A stretch of DNA of 64,000 nucleotides, from NCBI RefSeq assembly GCF_024349785.1, contig NZ_AP018817.1:961501-1025500 (forward strand), read 5' to 3'. The first letter of the stretch is position 1. Every line of letters starts with the position of its first letter. Below the pieces are notes generated by a model that had not been told where the DNA came from, did no database searches, and saw nothing but the letters and a program-made list of their open reading frames with translations. Both the position numbers and the translations under genes were made by a program. The stretch comes from Sphingomonas bisphenolicum. GTDB lineage: Bacteria > Pseudomonadota > Alphaproteobacteria > Sphingomonadales > Sphingomonadaceae. Positions 47,670-55,529 of this stretch are shown here, in pieces.

Positions 47670-48434
47670 TTGCTGTCCCATCCCACTTGCGACCGTCTGG
47701 AGGCTATCGGGCTTTCCGGTATGGCAAAGGCACTTCATGAACAGCGGCGCGTTGGCGCGACGTTTGAAAGCCTCAGCTTTGAAGAAAGGCTGGGATTGCT
47801 CGTCGATCGCGAAGCTGCAGAGCGTGACGCCAAGAAGCTGGCTACGCGGTTACGTTTTGCCGCCCTGCGCCACGCGGCCTGTGTTGAAGATATCGACATG
47901 CGCAGCCCTCGCGGCATTGATGTCGCGGTGATGGCGCATCTGATCGATGGCAGCTGGATCAACCGGCACGAAAATTTGCTGATCACAGGGCCAACAGGGT
48001 TGGGCAAAAGCTGGATCGCCTGCGCACTGGGCAACAAAGCTTGCCGTGATGGTCGCCGGGTTGTCTATCATCGCGTGCCCCGCCTGTTCCAGATGTTGGC
48101 CATAGCCAAAGGCGACGGACGACATGCCCGCGTTCTCAAAGCCATCGAACGTACGGAACTGCTCATCCTTGATGATTGGGGGCTCTCAGTCCTGACGGCA
48201 ACAGAGCGACGCGATCTGCTGGAAATCCTCGACGATCGACAAGGTCGGGGCTCCACCATCGTCACCAGTCAGCTTCCGGTGGATCAATGGTTCGAGGTTA
48301 TCGGCGATCCCACCCTGGCAGATGCGATCCTCGACCGCCTGGTCCACAACGCTCACCGCCTAACCCTGAGCGGCGACAGCATGCGAAAAAAGATGAGCAC
48401 CATGAAATTGCTTGACCAAAGCCTTCAGCCCTGA
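47670..48434 (+). CDS. istB: IS21-family helper ATPase IstB
   Basis: 254 residues; TTG start with AGAGGAG ribosome site. Walker A is GPTGLGKSWIA, Walker B LLILDDWGLSVL, sensor region GRGSTIVTSQLPVDQWFEVIGDP, arginine region ILDRLVHNAHRL. Targets integration with IstA. It is intact. Confidence 0.94.
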   Translation: MLSHPTCDRLEAIGLSGMAKALHEQRRVGATFESLSFEERLGLLVDREAAERDAKKLATRLRFAALRHAACVEDIDMRSPRGIDVAVMAHLIDGSWINRHENLLITGPTGLGKSWIACALGNKACRDGRRVVYHRVPRLFQMLAIAKGDGRHARVLKAIERTELLILDDWGLSVLTATERRDLLEILDDRQGRGSTIVTSQLPVDQWFEVIGDPTLADAILDRLVHNAHRLTLSGDSMRKKMSTMKLLDQSLQP

Positions 48435-48549
48435 CTCAATAACACCCGTTGGCCAGCCTGCCCGAGGGCGCGAAATGGCTGCCCGCGATGCCGTGAAACG
48501 CGTGCCCGAGATCGCGCGAAATCACTGCCCAACTTCCGCGAAATGCGCA

Positions 48550-50476
48550 TGGCATACCGCTCGGCAATGGCGGCGAAGCGTGTGGCCCGATCGGCGCTTT
48601 CGACGATTTGCCCACCACCCCGGTCCAGCGCGGCCATGGCCTTCCTGGCATCTCCCTCGATCGACGCCAGCACGGCCTCCTTGGTGGCAAGATTGGTCTG
48701 CCGCACGATCTCGGCCAGCTTGGCGGTTTCCATGCCAGCGCCCTGCAACTGGGCAAAGGCCGCACCCGCGTCGACCGAACCCAACTGCTTCACGTCGCCG
48801 ACCAGCACAATCCGGGCGTCATGCTTCGCGGCCAGATCGAACAGCCGCGCGGTATCGCGCGCCGACAACAGGGATGCCTCGTCCACGATCCACGCGGCGG
48901 GCCGGGTGGGATCGCCACGCTCTGGCGACAGCAGGTGCCGAGCGACGGTATCGCCGCGCGTGCCCAGCGCCTCGCCCAGCACCATCGCCGCCGACGCGGT
49001 CGGAGCCAAGGCCTTCACGGCTATCCCCCGCGCTTTGGCTTCGCGGGCGAAGGTCGCCAGCACGGTCGTGGTCTTGGCGGTGCCGGCATAGCCCTGGACG
49101 GCGGTGATCCGGTTGCGGCTGGTCAGAAGCTGCTCGGTGGCGGCGCGCTGATCGGGATTCCAGCCATGGCCTGCGCGCTCGGCCTGCGCCGCTGCGCTGG
49201 CGACAGCCTTGGCCGCGGCAAGCGGCGAGGCGATGGGGGCAAGCCCGCCGCGCCCCTCGGCCTCGATCCGAAGCATCCTGGCTTCAGTCTCAACATTCTG
49301 CCGGGTGGTAAACCCGGCGAACTCCGCCCCACGCCGGTCGATATGGGTGCGGTCAATCAAGCCGCCCTGTTTCGTCGCGGCATCGATGGCCGCCCCGATC
49401 TGGGCGTACCCGATCTTGCCCAGCCCGATTCGTCCAGCCTCCTCTTGCAAGGCGGCGGCTGAGAATACCGACTGCCGCTCGCCCAGCTTGTCGGCGGCAT
49501 GGACGACGGCGCGGACGGCGGAGCCGTCGCCCTGCAATTCGAGGGCGGCGCGATGGGACGGATCGGCGGCTTTCGCTTCGGCCTCCCGGACCATCGCCGA
49601 TCTCGCTTCGGCACCAAACCCCGCTTTATTGGCCGTCTCCCGCCACTCCGCCACAAGGGCGGCAGGATCAGCGGCCACCTTGGCTTCGCGGGTGTCAAGC
49701 GTGGCGACCTGCTTCTCGATGGCGCTGGCCGTGTCGCGGGACGTACCGCGTTCCACAAGCGCCGCCTCGATCTCCGCGCTGCGGGTGCTGAAAGTCTCGA
49801 GGACTGCGGTGGGGACACCCCTGATCTCGAACAGGGACTCCTTGCCCGCCTCGATCTCATAGCCCAGTTCCCGGACCTTCAACGCCAGTTCCTGCCGGTA
49901 GATCGCCCCGATCTGCTTCTGAAGCTGGTAGAGCGCGCGCGGTTCGAGGCTGCGCCAGGCTCCGTCCTCGCCTCGCGTCGCGTTCAGGATGACATTGTGG
50001 GTATGCAGCTGCGGGTCCTGGGCACGGCTGGTGTTGTGCTGGAAGCTGGCGATCACCAGGTTGTAGGTCGCCTCGCGGGCGACGGTGCCGCCATCGCGGA
50101 TGCGGGTGGCGGCCATATGGCGTTCGACATGGGCCATCGCGGTTTTCACGGCTTGCCCATGCGCCTCGATCAACCGCCGGTCGCCCGCCACCTCCGCCAT
50201 GATCGACACCGACTTGGGCACGCTCAGGGTCACGTCCCAGCCGGGGCGATGCTCCAACTGCCCGTCGCGGAACGTACCAAGCTGCTGGTCGGCAACCTTG
50301 CCGTCGAGCAAGGCGCGGAACTGATCGCGATCCACCTCGCCGGACAGGCCCAGCGCCTCCGCACCCTGGCCCTGCCATTCGGAGGGCGATAGCCCGCCCT
50401 CGGCATAATAGTCGTCGGCCTCATAATAGTTGCTGGCCTGCGCTGAACTGGTGAGGGCAGAAACGGAAGCTACCAT
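48550..50476 (-). pseudogene. MobF relaxase, N-terminal fragment (TrwC/TraI family)
   Basis: Contains the transesterase: Tyr pairs at about 17-18 and 23-24 (ASNYYEADDYYAEGG), the HHH metal site (SFQHNTSR..QLHTHNVIL), and the first part of the SF1 helicase (GYAGTAKTTTVLATF, WIVDEASLLSARD). It ends at the IS21-family insertion and then reads into the IS end. The ATG at 50476 overlaps the stop of the coupling-protein gene (TGATG). The relaxase domain itself is complete, so a truncated product could still nick oriT, but processive unwinding would be lost. Confidence 0.92.
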
Positions 50477-52323
50477 CACACCGGCCCCTGACTGTCGGGC
50501 TTCGGGGACGGTGACGACGACGGCTCCGGTGATGGCGGCACAGCTTGCGAGGCCTGCCCCCCGAGCATGGTCGACGGATCGGCGGCGATGAACCCCGGCT
50601 GGTGGGGATCGCCGCGCCGCGCGATATGATCGGCGGTCAGCCTGATCCTGGCCACCGGCAAGCCGTCGGGCAGCAGCAGATAGCCCTCGTGCCGTGCAAG
50701 GCGTAGCTGGCTCTCCATGACAGCTGGCCGCACCTCGCGCATTCTGCCCAAGTTGATGCGGTGGCCCTCGTCGCCGTCACCCAGCATGTCTGTCTTGGTG
50801 CGGATCTCCATCTCGCAATCGCCAATGGTCTGGCTGGCCCATTGCCGTGTGTCGCTGTCGATGGTTTGCAGGAACAGCTTGGTGTTGCAGCAGCCCAGCA
50901 TGGATTCGGCGATCTGCGGCCCATAACGGTGCTGCATCTGCCCCAGCGCCTGGAAGGTCAGCACGACCGCAGCGCCGAACTTGCGGCCCTCGGGCAGCAG
51001 CCTCGCCAGATTGTCGACACGGGGCAGGTCGGCCAGTTCGTCCAGCACGAACCAGATGCGCCGCTCCTCGGAAGGGCGTAGGCCCAGCACGGCGCCGGCC
51101 GCGCATTCCAGCCAGCAGGCGAGCAATGGTTTCGAGGCCTCGAAATAGTCCTCCTTCCTCGGCACGAATATCCACGGCCGCGCGCCGGGATGCCGGTCCA
51201 GCGCTTCAATGAAGCTGCGGAAGGCAAAGGGCCCCGCCTTGCCGTCCTCAGCGCGCAGGAACTGGATCAGGTCCGCTGCCTTCGCCAGCATGAACAGCAC
51301 GCTGCCCGTGGCCCGGTCGGCATCGTCGGCAAAGGTGCGGGCCGATGAACTGGTGGCGAGCCATTCCTTGAGGTCGTCCTTGGGGCGGTTCTTCAGGGCA
51401 TGGAGCAGGTCGGGCAGGGTGCGCCTGTTCTCCTGCCACAAGGCCCGGATCATGTTGGCGACAAGGATACGGCTGGTATCGAGCCACACGTCGCTGTCAT
51501 GTTGCCCGGTCTCGGTGATGAGCTGGTGGGCGATGCGGTCGGCATCGGCCGGATGGGCGATCTCGGCGAAGGGCGACCAGAAGGCGCAGCGGGCGTCAAA
51601 CGGATTGAGGATCACGTCGCCGCGCGACGGATCATAATAGTGCGCAATGAACTCGCCGCTGGTGTCGTAGACCAGCGCGGCTTCGCCCCGCGCCTCGATG
51701 CCGTCGAGCAATTGCCGCAGGGCGGTCGTCTTGCCGCTGCCGGTGGTGCCGATCATCGCCATGTGGCGGGTTTCCAGACGGGCGGGGATCAGCACCTTGC
51801 CGATCGACAGGGGGCGTGCGTCAGCCTCCTTCCCGGTCAGCCTGGCAAGCTGCTTCTCGTCCACCACTTGCGTTCCGCCGATCCAGCGATCGGCCAGAAG
51901 GCGCTCGCGTCGCCGCGCCATCGCGCCGCGAAAGGCGATCAGGCCCACAAGCCAGGTGCCGAAGCCCAGCACACTGCCCCACTTTCCATAGGACCAGACA
52001 AGATCGACGCGCCGCCGGAAATAGGGATGGGCGATGATCTGGCGCGCCGATCGGCCTTGTTCGATATGGTCGGGATAGTGAACGTCGATCCCTGTGTCCG
52101 CCTCCCAGCCGGAAACGGCCCAGAGCTTGGTCCTCGCCCAGTAGTAGGTGCCGGTGGCGAGCATCGCGTCGCGGCCTAGCATCATGTTGGGCAGTGTCAG
52201 TCCGCCGAGAGCAACGGAGGCGAGCATGACCAGGGCTTGCCGCTTGAGCCGCGCGCCCTGCGTGCTGAGATGATGCTTGCGCAGGGCATCGGCATGGTTG
52301 CGGCGATCGTCGGGGCGGGTCAT
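50476..52323 (-). CDS. traD: Type IV coupling protein (TraD/TrwB family)
   Basis: Inner-membrane hexameric ATPase that hands the relaxase-DNA complex to a secretion channel. 615 residues: two N-terminal transmembrane helices (about 30-48 and 118-135), Walker A MIGTTGSGKTTALRQ, Walker B IWFVLDELADLP, and EDYFEASKPLLACWLE. The Pro/Ser-rich C terminus is flexible. Gene order accessory-traD-relaxase with 4-bp overlaps is typical of MobF modules. Confidence 0.93.
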   Translation of the reverse strand: MTRPDDRRNHADALRKHHLSTQGARLKRQALVMLASVALGGLTLPNMMLGRDAMLATGTYYWARTKLWAVSGWEADTGIDVHYPDHIEQGRSARQIIAHPYFRRRVDLVWSYGKWGSVLGFGTWLVGLIAFRGAMARRRERLLADRWIGGTQVVDEKQLARLTGKEADARPLSIGKVLIPARLETRHMAMIGTTGSGKTTALRQLLDGIEARGEAALVYDTSGEFIAHYYDPSRGDVILNPFDARCAFWSPFAEIAHPADADRIAHQLITETGQHDSDVWLDTSRILVANMIRALWQENRRTLPDLLHALKNRPKDDLKEWLATSSSARTFADDADRATGSVLFMLAKAADLIQFLRAEDGKAGPFAFRSFIEALDRHPGARPWIFVPRKEDYFEASKPLLACWLECAAGAVLGLRPSEERRIWFVLDELADLPRVDNLARLLPEGRKFGAAVVLTFQALGQMQHRYGPQIAESMLGCCNTKLFLQTIDSDTRQWASQTIGDCEMEIRTKTDMLGDGDEGHRINLGRMREVRPAVMESQLRLARHEGYLLLPDGLPVARIRLTADHIARRGDPHQPGFIAADPSTMLGGQASQAVPPSPEPSSSPSPKPDSQGPV

Positions 52324-52691
52324 GGCCGGTTCTCCCGCGCGAGGCCCCGCTGGCGATTATAGGCGGCGGTGATCTCCTCGGTGAGGATCGCGTCGCTCTT
52401 GCGCGCGCCACTAGCGGCGCTGCGGGCGTAGCAATAGGCAGCGCAGGCGGTGAACAACGCGCGGTCCAGCATCCGCTCCACATCCACGATGCGCGTACCG
52501 ACCGATGCCAGTTCGGTGACGATCTCGCGGGCGTCGATCGCGCTGCTTGCCCCCTGAGCGAGGGCGGCCAGCCCCGTGTCCACGACGCGGGCGAGCATGG
52601 CATATTCGCTGAGGCCGCGTTGTCTCGCAAAGCCGGCAAGGGTGCGGTGCTGGGCCGGAGAGAGCCGCACGGTCTGGGCGCGGGCGCTCAT
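52320..52691 (-). CDS. Relaxosome accessory protein (MobC/TraC-like)
   Basis: 123 residues; N-terminal ribbon-helix-helix-like stretch (QTVRLSPAQHRTLAGFARQRGLSEYAMLARVVDTG) and a helical C-terminal half. Position directly upstream of traD, with a 4-bp overlap, and next to the palindromic region suggests that it binds oriT and aids relaxase loading. Family assignment is by context and pattern. Confidence 0.65.
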   Translation of the reverse strand: MSARAQTVRLSPAQHRTLAGFARQRGLSEYAMLARVVDTGLAALAQGASSAIDAREIVTELASVGTRIVDVERMLDRALFTACAAYCYARSAASGARKSDAILTEEITAAYNRQRGLARENRP

Positions 52692-52898
52692 CGCACCGCT
52701 CCAGCCGAGATGCTATTCGCCATCGCGAGGAACGGCGCAATTGCGCCGTTCCCGTGTCCTCCCGTTTGACGGGATGCTATCCGCATCGCGTCAAACCCGC
52801 AGAAATGCTGGATGCACCCGTGCGTGAGGTGTGTATCTGAATTGTCGGCTCGATGCGTAGCATCGCAGCCCAGCAACCTTGCCCTTTGGGCGACCGGA
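52692..52898. other. Probable origin of transfer (oriT)
   Basis: A perfect 24-bp palindrome is centred at 52740/52741 (52729-52752, half-site TTGCGCCGTTCC). An inverted repeat GTTTGACG / CGTCAAAC lies at 52764-52771 and 52789-52796, and a direct repeat GATGCTAT-CGC-ATCGCG occurs at 52709 and 52773. Such inverted and direct repeats next to a relaxosome gene are the usual oriT architecture. A nic site cannot be pinpointed. Confidence 0.6.
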
Positions 52899-53444
52899 TC
52901 AGGCATGCTCCGATCCTTCCCGGCAGGCTTCTCCCGAAGCGTCAGCGGTGGCATCGGACACCCAGGCGGCGATGATCCGCTTGGCTTCGCGGTCGGCCCT
53001 GCGGCGGTCGATCTCCCGGCGCTGACGGGGTTGGTCGTAAAGGCCGTGTTCGATGATCCAATTCTGGATCACTTCGTCGATGGCATCCTGCAACAGGTTG
53101 TCGAGCTGCCTTGCCGCGATGGGATCGAGATGCGCGGTGACATGCGGGGCTTCGATAAGTCCGCCCAGCGGGAGACAGGTTCTGCCTGCATCCTGCAGGG
53201 GACCATCCACCCGCAGCGTCGATACGACGCCCCGGTGGGTGTGCAGGACAGGGCGTTCGTTGAGGGTCCAGTGGCTGATCGAACAGCGGTAGGTCTCGCC
53301 ATCGTCATCGAAGAGCAGCAGCCGCTCGATCAGCGGCTCGACGATGGGCGCAAGCCGCTGATGGACCGTGAAGCGCAGCGTGACATGGGACCGGCCAGCC
53401 AGCCAGGCGGCCAGCCGATCGATGCTGTTGCGGATGGAAGGCAT
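52899..53444 (-). CDS. Hypothetical protein of the mobilization region
   Basis: 181 residues, no signal peptide or membrane helix. Notable parts are HVTLRFTVHQRLAPIVEPLIERLLLFDDD, TYRCSISHWTLNERPVLHTHRG and a basic helical C terminus (QPRQRREIDRRRADREAKRIIAAWV). The N-terminal half could be a beta-rich domain. I do not recognise it. It reads towards the probable oriT and mobilization genes and may belong to that unit. Confidence 0.7.
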   Translation of the reverse strand: MPSIRNSIDRLAAWLAGRSHVTLRFTVHQRLAPIVEPLIERLLLFDDDGETYRCSISHWTLNERPVLHTHRGVVSTLRVDGPLQDAGRTCLPLGGLIEAPHVTAHLDPIAARQLDNLLQDAIDEVIQNWIIEHGLYDQPRQRREIDRRRADREAKRIIAAWVSDATADASGEACREGSEHA

Positions 53445-53557
53445 GGGGCATCCTTTCGTGAAACCACGATTGTTTGGGGTGTTCGGGTTGGGGGATGCAG
53501 ACGCGACGGGCCCGCCCCCGCCATCAGGCCGGAGCCGGGAAGCGTCTGCGGTTCAGT

Positions 53558-53755
53558 TCAGTAGCGGCGGGGCTGAAGGCTGTTCAGCCAATCCTCGACA
53601 TCGCCGGATCGCCATCGAATTTTGCCAGAGCCAATGTGGCAGGGACTGGGAAAGCTGCCGTTGCGGGCGCGGCGATAGAGGGTGGTCCGAGATTTGAAGC
53701 CGGTGACGTTGAGCACGTCCACGACAGTCAGAAGTTGGTTGCGATCAGGGGGCAT
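53558..53755 (-). CDS. AlpA-family transcriptional regulator/excisionase
   Basis: 65 residues forming a winged-HTH of the AlpA/MerR-like type: LLTVVDVLNVTGFKSRTTLYRRARNGSFPSP and IRWRSGDVEDWLNSL. In elements with tyrosine integrases such proteins act as excisionase or activate the integrase. Here it lies far from the integrase at the other element end, near attR. Confidence 0.88.
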   Translation of the reverse strand: MPPDRNQLLTVVDVLNVTGFKSRTTLYRRARNGSFPSPCHIGSGKIRWRSGDVEDWLNSLQPRRY

Positions 53756-53828
53756 GAAGGCGTCCTTTCCACTGGTTGGAGCGGAGGACGTGGCTTTGGG
53801 AGGCGCTGGACGCTATTCAGTTCCGCAT

Positions 53829-54737
53829 TCACGGGAATTCATGCATGGGCAATTGGCGCAGATAATTGTTGAAGGCTGGATAGACGCCAGCATGGATTTT
53901 CTCCATCCGGCTATCGCTAATCCTCTCTTTGCCAAGGATTTCCTTCTTCCGTTCGAACGTCAGTCCGTCGAGTTCGGGGCGGCGCAAAGCTATGATGATC
54001 TGGATCGCCTCGCGGAAGGAGTTTGCACGTGGGTCTGCTTCGGAATGGGCAAGAAGCCACTTTATGCGGCGGTCAAATAAGTCGCGGTCGGCGGTGTCGA
54101 GCAATGTTCTGGAGGTGACGAGGGCAGGGGCAACGCGACCGCCCAGCTTGACCAGCAATTCGCTCATGGGAATTGGACGGTGCGGGATGCATTGCCAAAG
54201 GTTTTGATCCCGGCTGACAATGAGAAGCGTGCCATGATCGGCAAGAAATGCGCGAAGGGCGCTCTTCGTAACGGGCTTAAGGTTCCCATCGGGAAGTCGC
54301 TCGACGCATGGGATGTCGCCGCTGGCGATCTGTTTTCGAAAGTCGTCAAGTGCCCGCAGATTACGCGCCAGCGTTTCATCCGGCTCGGTGAGGATTTCCT
54401 CGATTTCCGGTTCATCGCGCACCTTGGCGCGTTTGCGCGCCCATATGAAGGTGCAGCCTCCAGCAAAAAGGAGGACCAAACCGCCGCCGTGTGCGATCCG
54501 ATCCTGAGCAGCGATCAGGACCACAGCTAGCAATACGACGACTACCGAGGCCAATTGCGCTAAGTGGAGCCCGTTGCGACGTTTGCGTCCGTGCTTCGCC
54601 GCCGATGCCATCGCGCCGAGCACACTTGTCGGGATGATGGCGGTCAAGGCCGTTCCTGCTGGTCGTTTCAGAAACGCAATATAGCCATCCCGAATTTTGA
54701 CGAACTCGGCGGGGCGAAGAGGCAACTGCTCTCGCAT
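53829..54737 (-). CDS. Hypothetical membrane protein
   Basis: 302 residues. Two transmembrane helices (about 60-78 and 85-100; LAQLASVVVVLLAVVLIAAQD, GGGLVLLFAGGCTFIWARKRAK) separate a short N-terminal part from a cytosolic C-terminal region of about 190 residues, rich in charged helices (ERKKEILGKERISDSRMEKIH). Family not recognised. It is the last gene before the right attachment site and may be cargo. Confidence 0.65.
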   Translation of the reverse strand: MREQLPLRPAEFVKIRDGYIAFLKRPAGTALTAIIPTSVLGAMASAAKHGRKRRNGLHLAQLASVVVVLLAVVLIAAQDRIAHGGGLVLLFAGGCTFIWARKRAKVRDEPEIEEILTEPDETLARNLRALDDFRKQIASGDIPCVERLPDGNLKPVTKSALRAFLADHGTLLIVSRDQNLWQCIPHRPIPMSELLVKLGGRVAPALVTSRTLLDTADRDLFDRRIKWLLAHSEADPRANSFREAIQIIIALRRPELDGLTFERKKEILGKERISDSRMEKIHAGVYPAFNNYLRQLPMHEFP

Positions 54738-54848
54738 CTATCGGCTGGCATAAGCAGAGTGAGGCGAATCTTCAATCGGAAGGGTGCCGGGCGAGTGCGA
54801 TGTCGAGGCGTTGAGATGCACTGCGTGGCAATCGCCAAAATTAAGTTT

Positions 54849-54869
54849 GCACCACCAGCGCACCACCAG
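54849..54869. promoter_or_regulatory. Right arm-type integrase sites
   Basis: GCACCACCAG at 54849-54858 and 54860-54869, spaced 11 bp as at the left end and in the same orientation, 55 bp inside the right core repeat. The rest of the gap 54738-54924 shows no gene. Confidence 0.7.
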
Positions 54870-54923
54870 AGCGAATTTGGTGGCCCCCGGCGGGGTAAAA
54901 ATATTGGCTAAGTCATTGAAATA

Positions 54924-54969
54924 TTGGTCGGGACGAGAGGATTCGAACCTCCGACCCCCACACCCCCAG
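54924..54969 (-). repeat. Right attachment site (46-bp core repeat)
   Basis: Identical to 24218-24263. It forms the 3' half of the intact tRNA-Pro, so the insertion restored the tRNA. Confidence 0.95.
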
Positions 54970-55001
54970 TGTGATGCGCTACCAGGCTGCGCTACGTCCC
55001 G
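54925..55001 (-). tRNA. tRNA-Pro (anticodon GGG)
   Basis: 77 nt including encoded CCA. Acceptor stem CGGGACG/CGTCCCG, D arm GCGC..GCGC, anticodon stem TCACA/TGTGG with loop CTGGGGG (anticodon GGG), T arm GGAGG TTCGAAT CCTCT, discriminator A. The 3' half was supplied by the integrated element. Confidence 0.96.
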
Positions 55002-55185
55002 ACCGGAGGGCGCCCAATATAAGCACAAATGGGAAGTTGCAAGCGCTCAATCGCATCTCTTTCCACCGGCCGTCCGAATCCCTAATCATATTGCCTCTAT
55101 CCCCCCATCTGTGTTAGCCGCCCGCCCTTGATCCGTGGACGCCGACTGGGCGTGCGCGACCGACAGATACAAGGCAGTCCCACCC

Positions 55186-55521
55186 ATGTTCATTACCCCA
55201 GCCTTTGCCCAGACCGCGGGCGGGCAAGCCTCCGGCGCCGGAATCCTGGTGCAGATGGCGCCGCTGGTCCTGATCTTCGTCGTCTTCTATTTCCTGCTGA
55301 TCCGTCCGCAGCAAAAGAAGATGAAGGAGCATAAGGCGAAGATCGACGCCGTGAAGAAGGGCGATCAGGTCATCACCGGCGGCGGCCTGGTCGGCAAGGT
55401 AGCGCGCGTGGACGAGATTTACGCCGATATCGAACTGGCGCCGGGCCTGAAGGTCAAGGCGGTCAAGTCGACCCTGACCGAGGTGATCGATCCGACCGCC
55501 GCCAAGCCCGCGAACGACTGA
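55186..55521 (+). CDS. yajC: Preprotein translocase subunit YajC
   Basis: 111 residues: a short exposed N terminus (MFITPAFAQ), one transmembrane helix (about 22-42, LVLIFVVFYFLLIRPQQKK) and a small C-terminal domain with KKGDQVITGGGLVGKV. YajC associates with SecDF in the inner membrane. Start codon ATG at 55186 was chosen; the frame is open further upstream. Followed 8 bp later by secD. Confidence 0.95.
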   Translation: MFITPAFAQTAGGQASGAGILVQMAPLVLIFVVFYFLLIRPQQKKMKEHKAKIDAVKKGDQVITGGGLVGKVARVDEIYADIELAPGLKVKAVKSTLTEVIDPTAAKPAND

Positions 55522-55529
55522 GCGCCTTC

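Larger units (their letters stand above)
45945..48549 (+). mobile_element. IS21-family insertion sequence, complete, inside the relaxase gene
   Basis: 2605 bp with related ends: TGCGCGTTTCGCG at the left and its inverse (CGCGAAATGCGCA) at the right, each followed inward by several copies of a GATCGCGGGCA-TGATTTC-type motif. An 8-bp target duplication, TGGCATAC, flanks it at 45937-45944 and 48550-48557. It carries istA and istB and is apparently intact and potentially active. Confidence 0.95.
24264..54969. mobile_element. Integrative mobilizable element in tRNA-Pro(GGG), about 30.7 kb
   Basis: Bounded by the 46-bp direct repeats, with an integrase at the left end. Modules: integrase; HigBA; ArdC-like; sigma factor and nucleotidyltransferases; hsdRM with accessory proteins; IS66/IS21 scar; SPARTA; TIR/2TM/SLOG operon; relaxase (split by an IS), coupling protein, accessory protein and probable oriT; AlpA-type regulator; two unknown proteins. 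No VirB-type mating-pair genes are present, so transfer would need a helper. The tRNA is rebuilt at the right end by the element's copy of the 3' half. Confidence 0.92.

Noticed and set aside
24264..54969. Full conjugative element (ICE)
   Set aside because: No VirB/Trb mating-pair genes were found; only relaxase, coupling protein and accessory genes exist, so mobilizable is the supported term.
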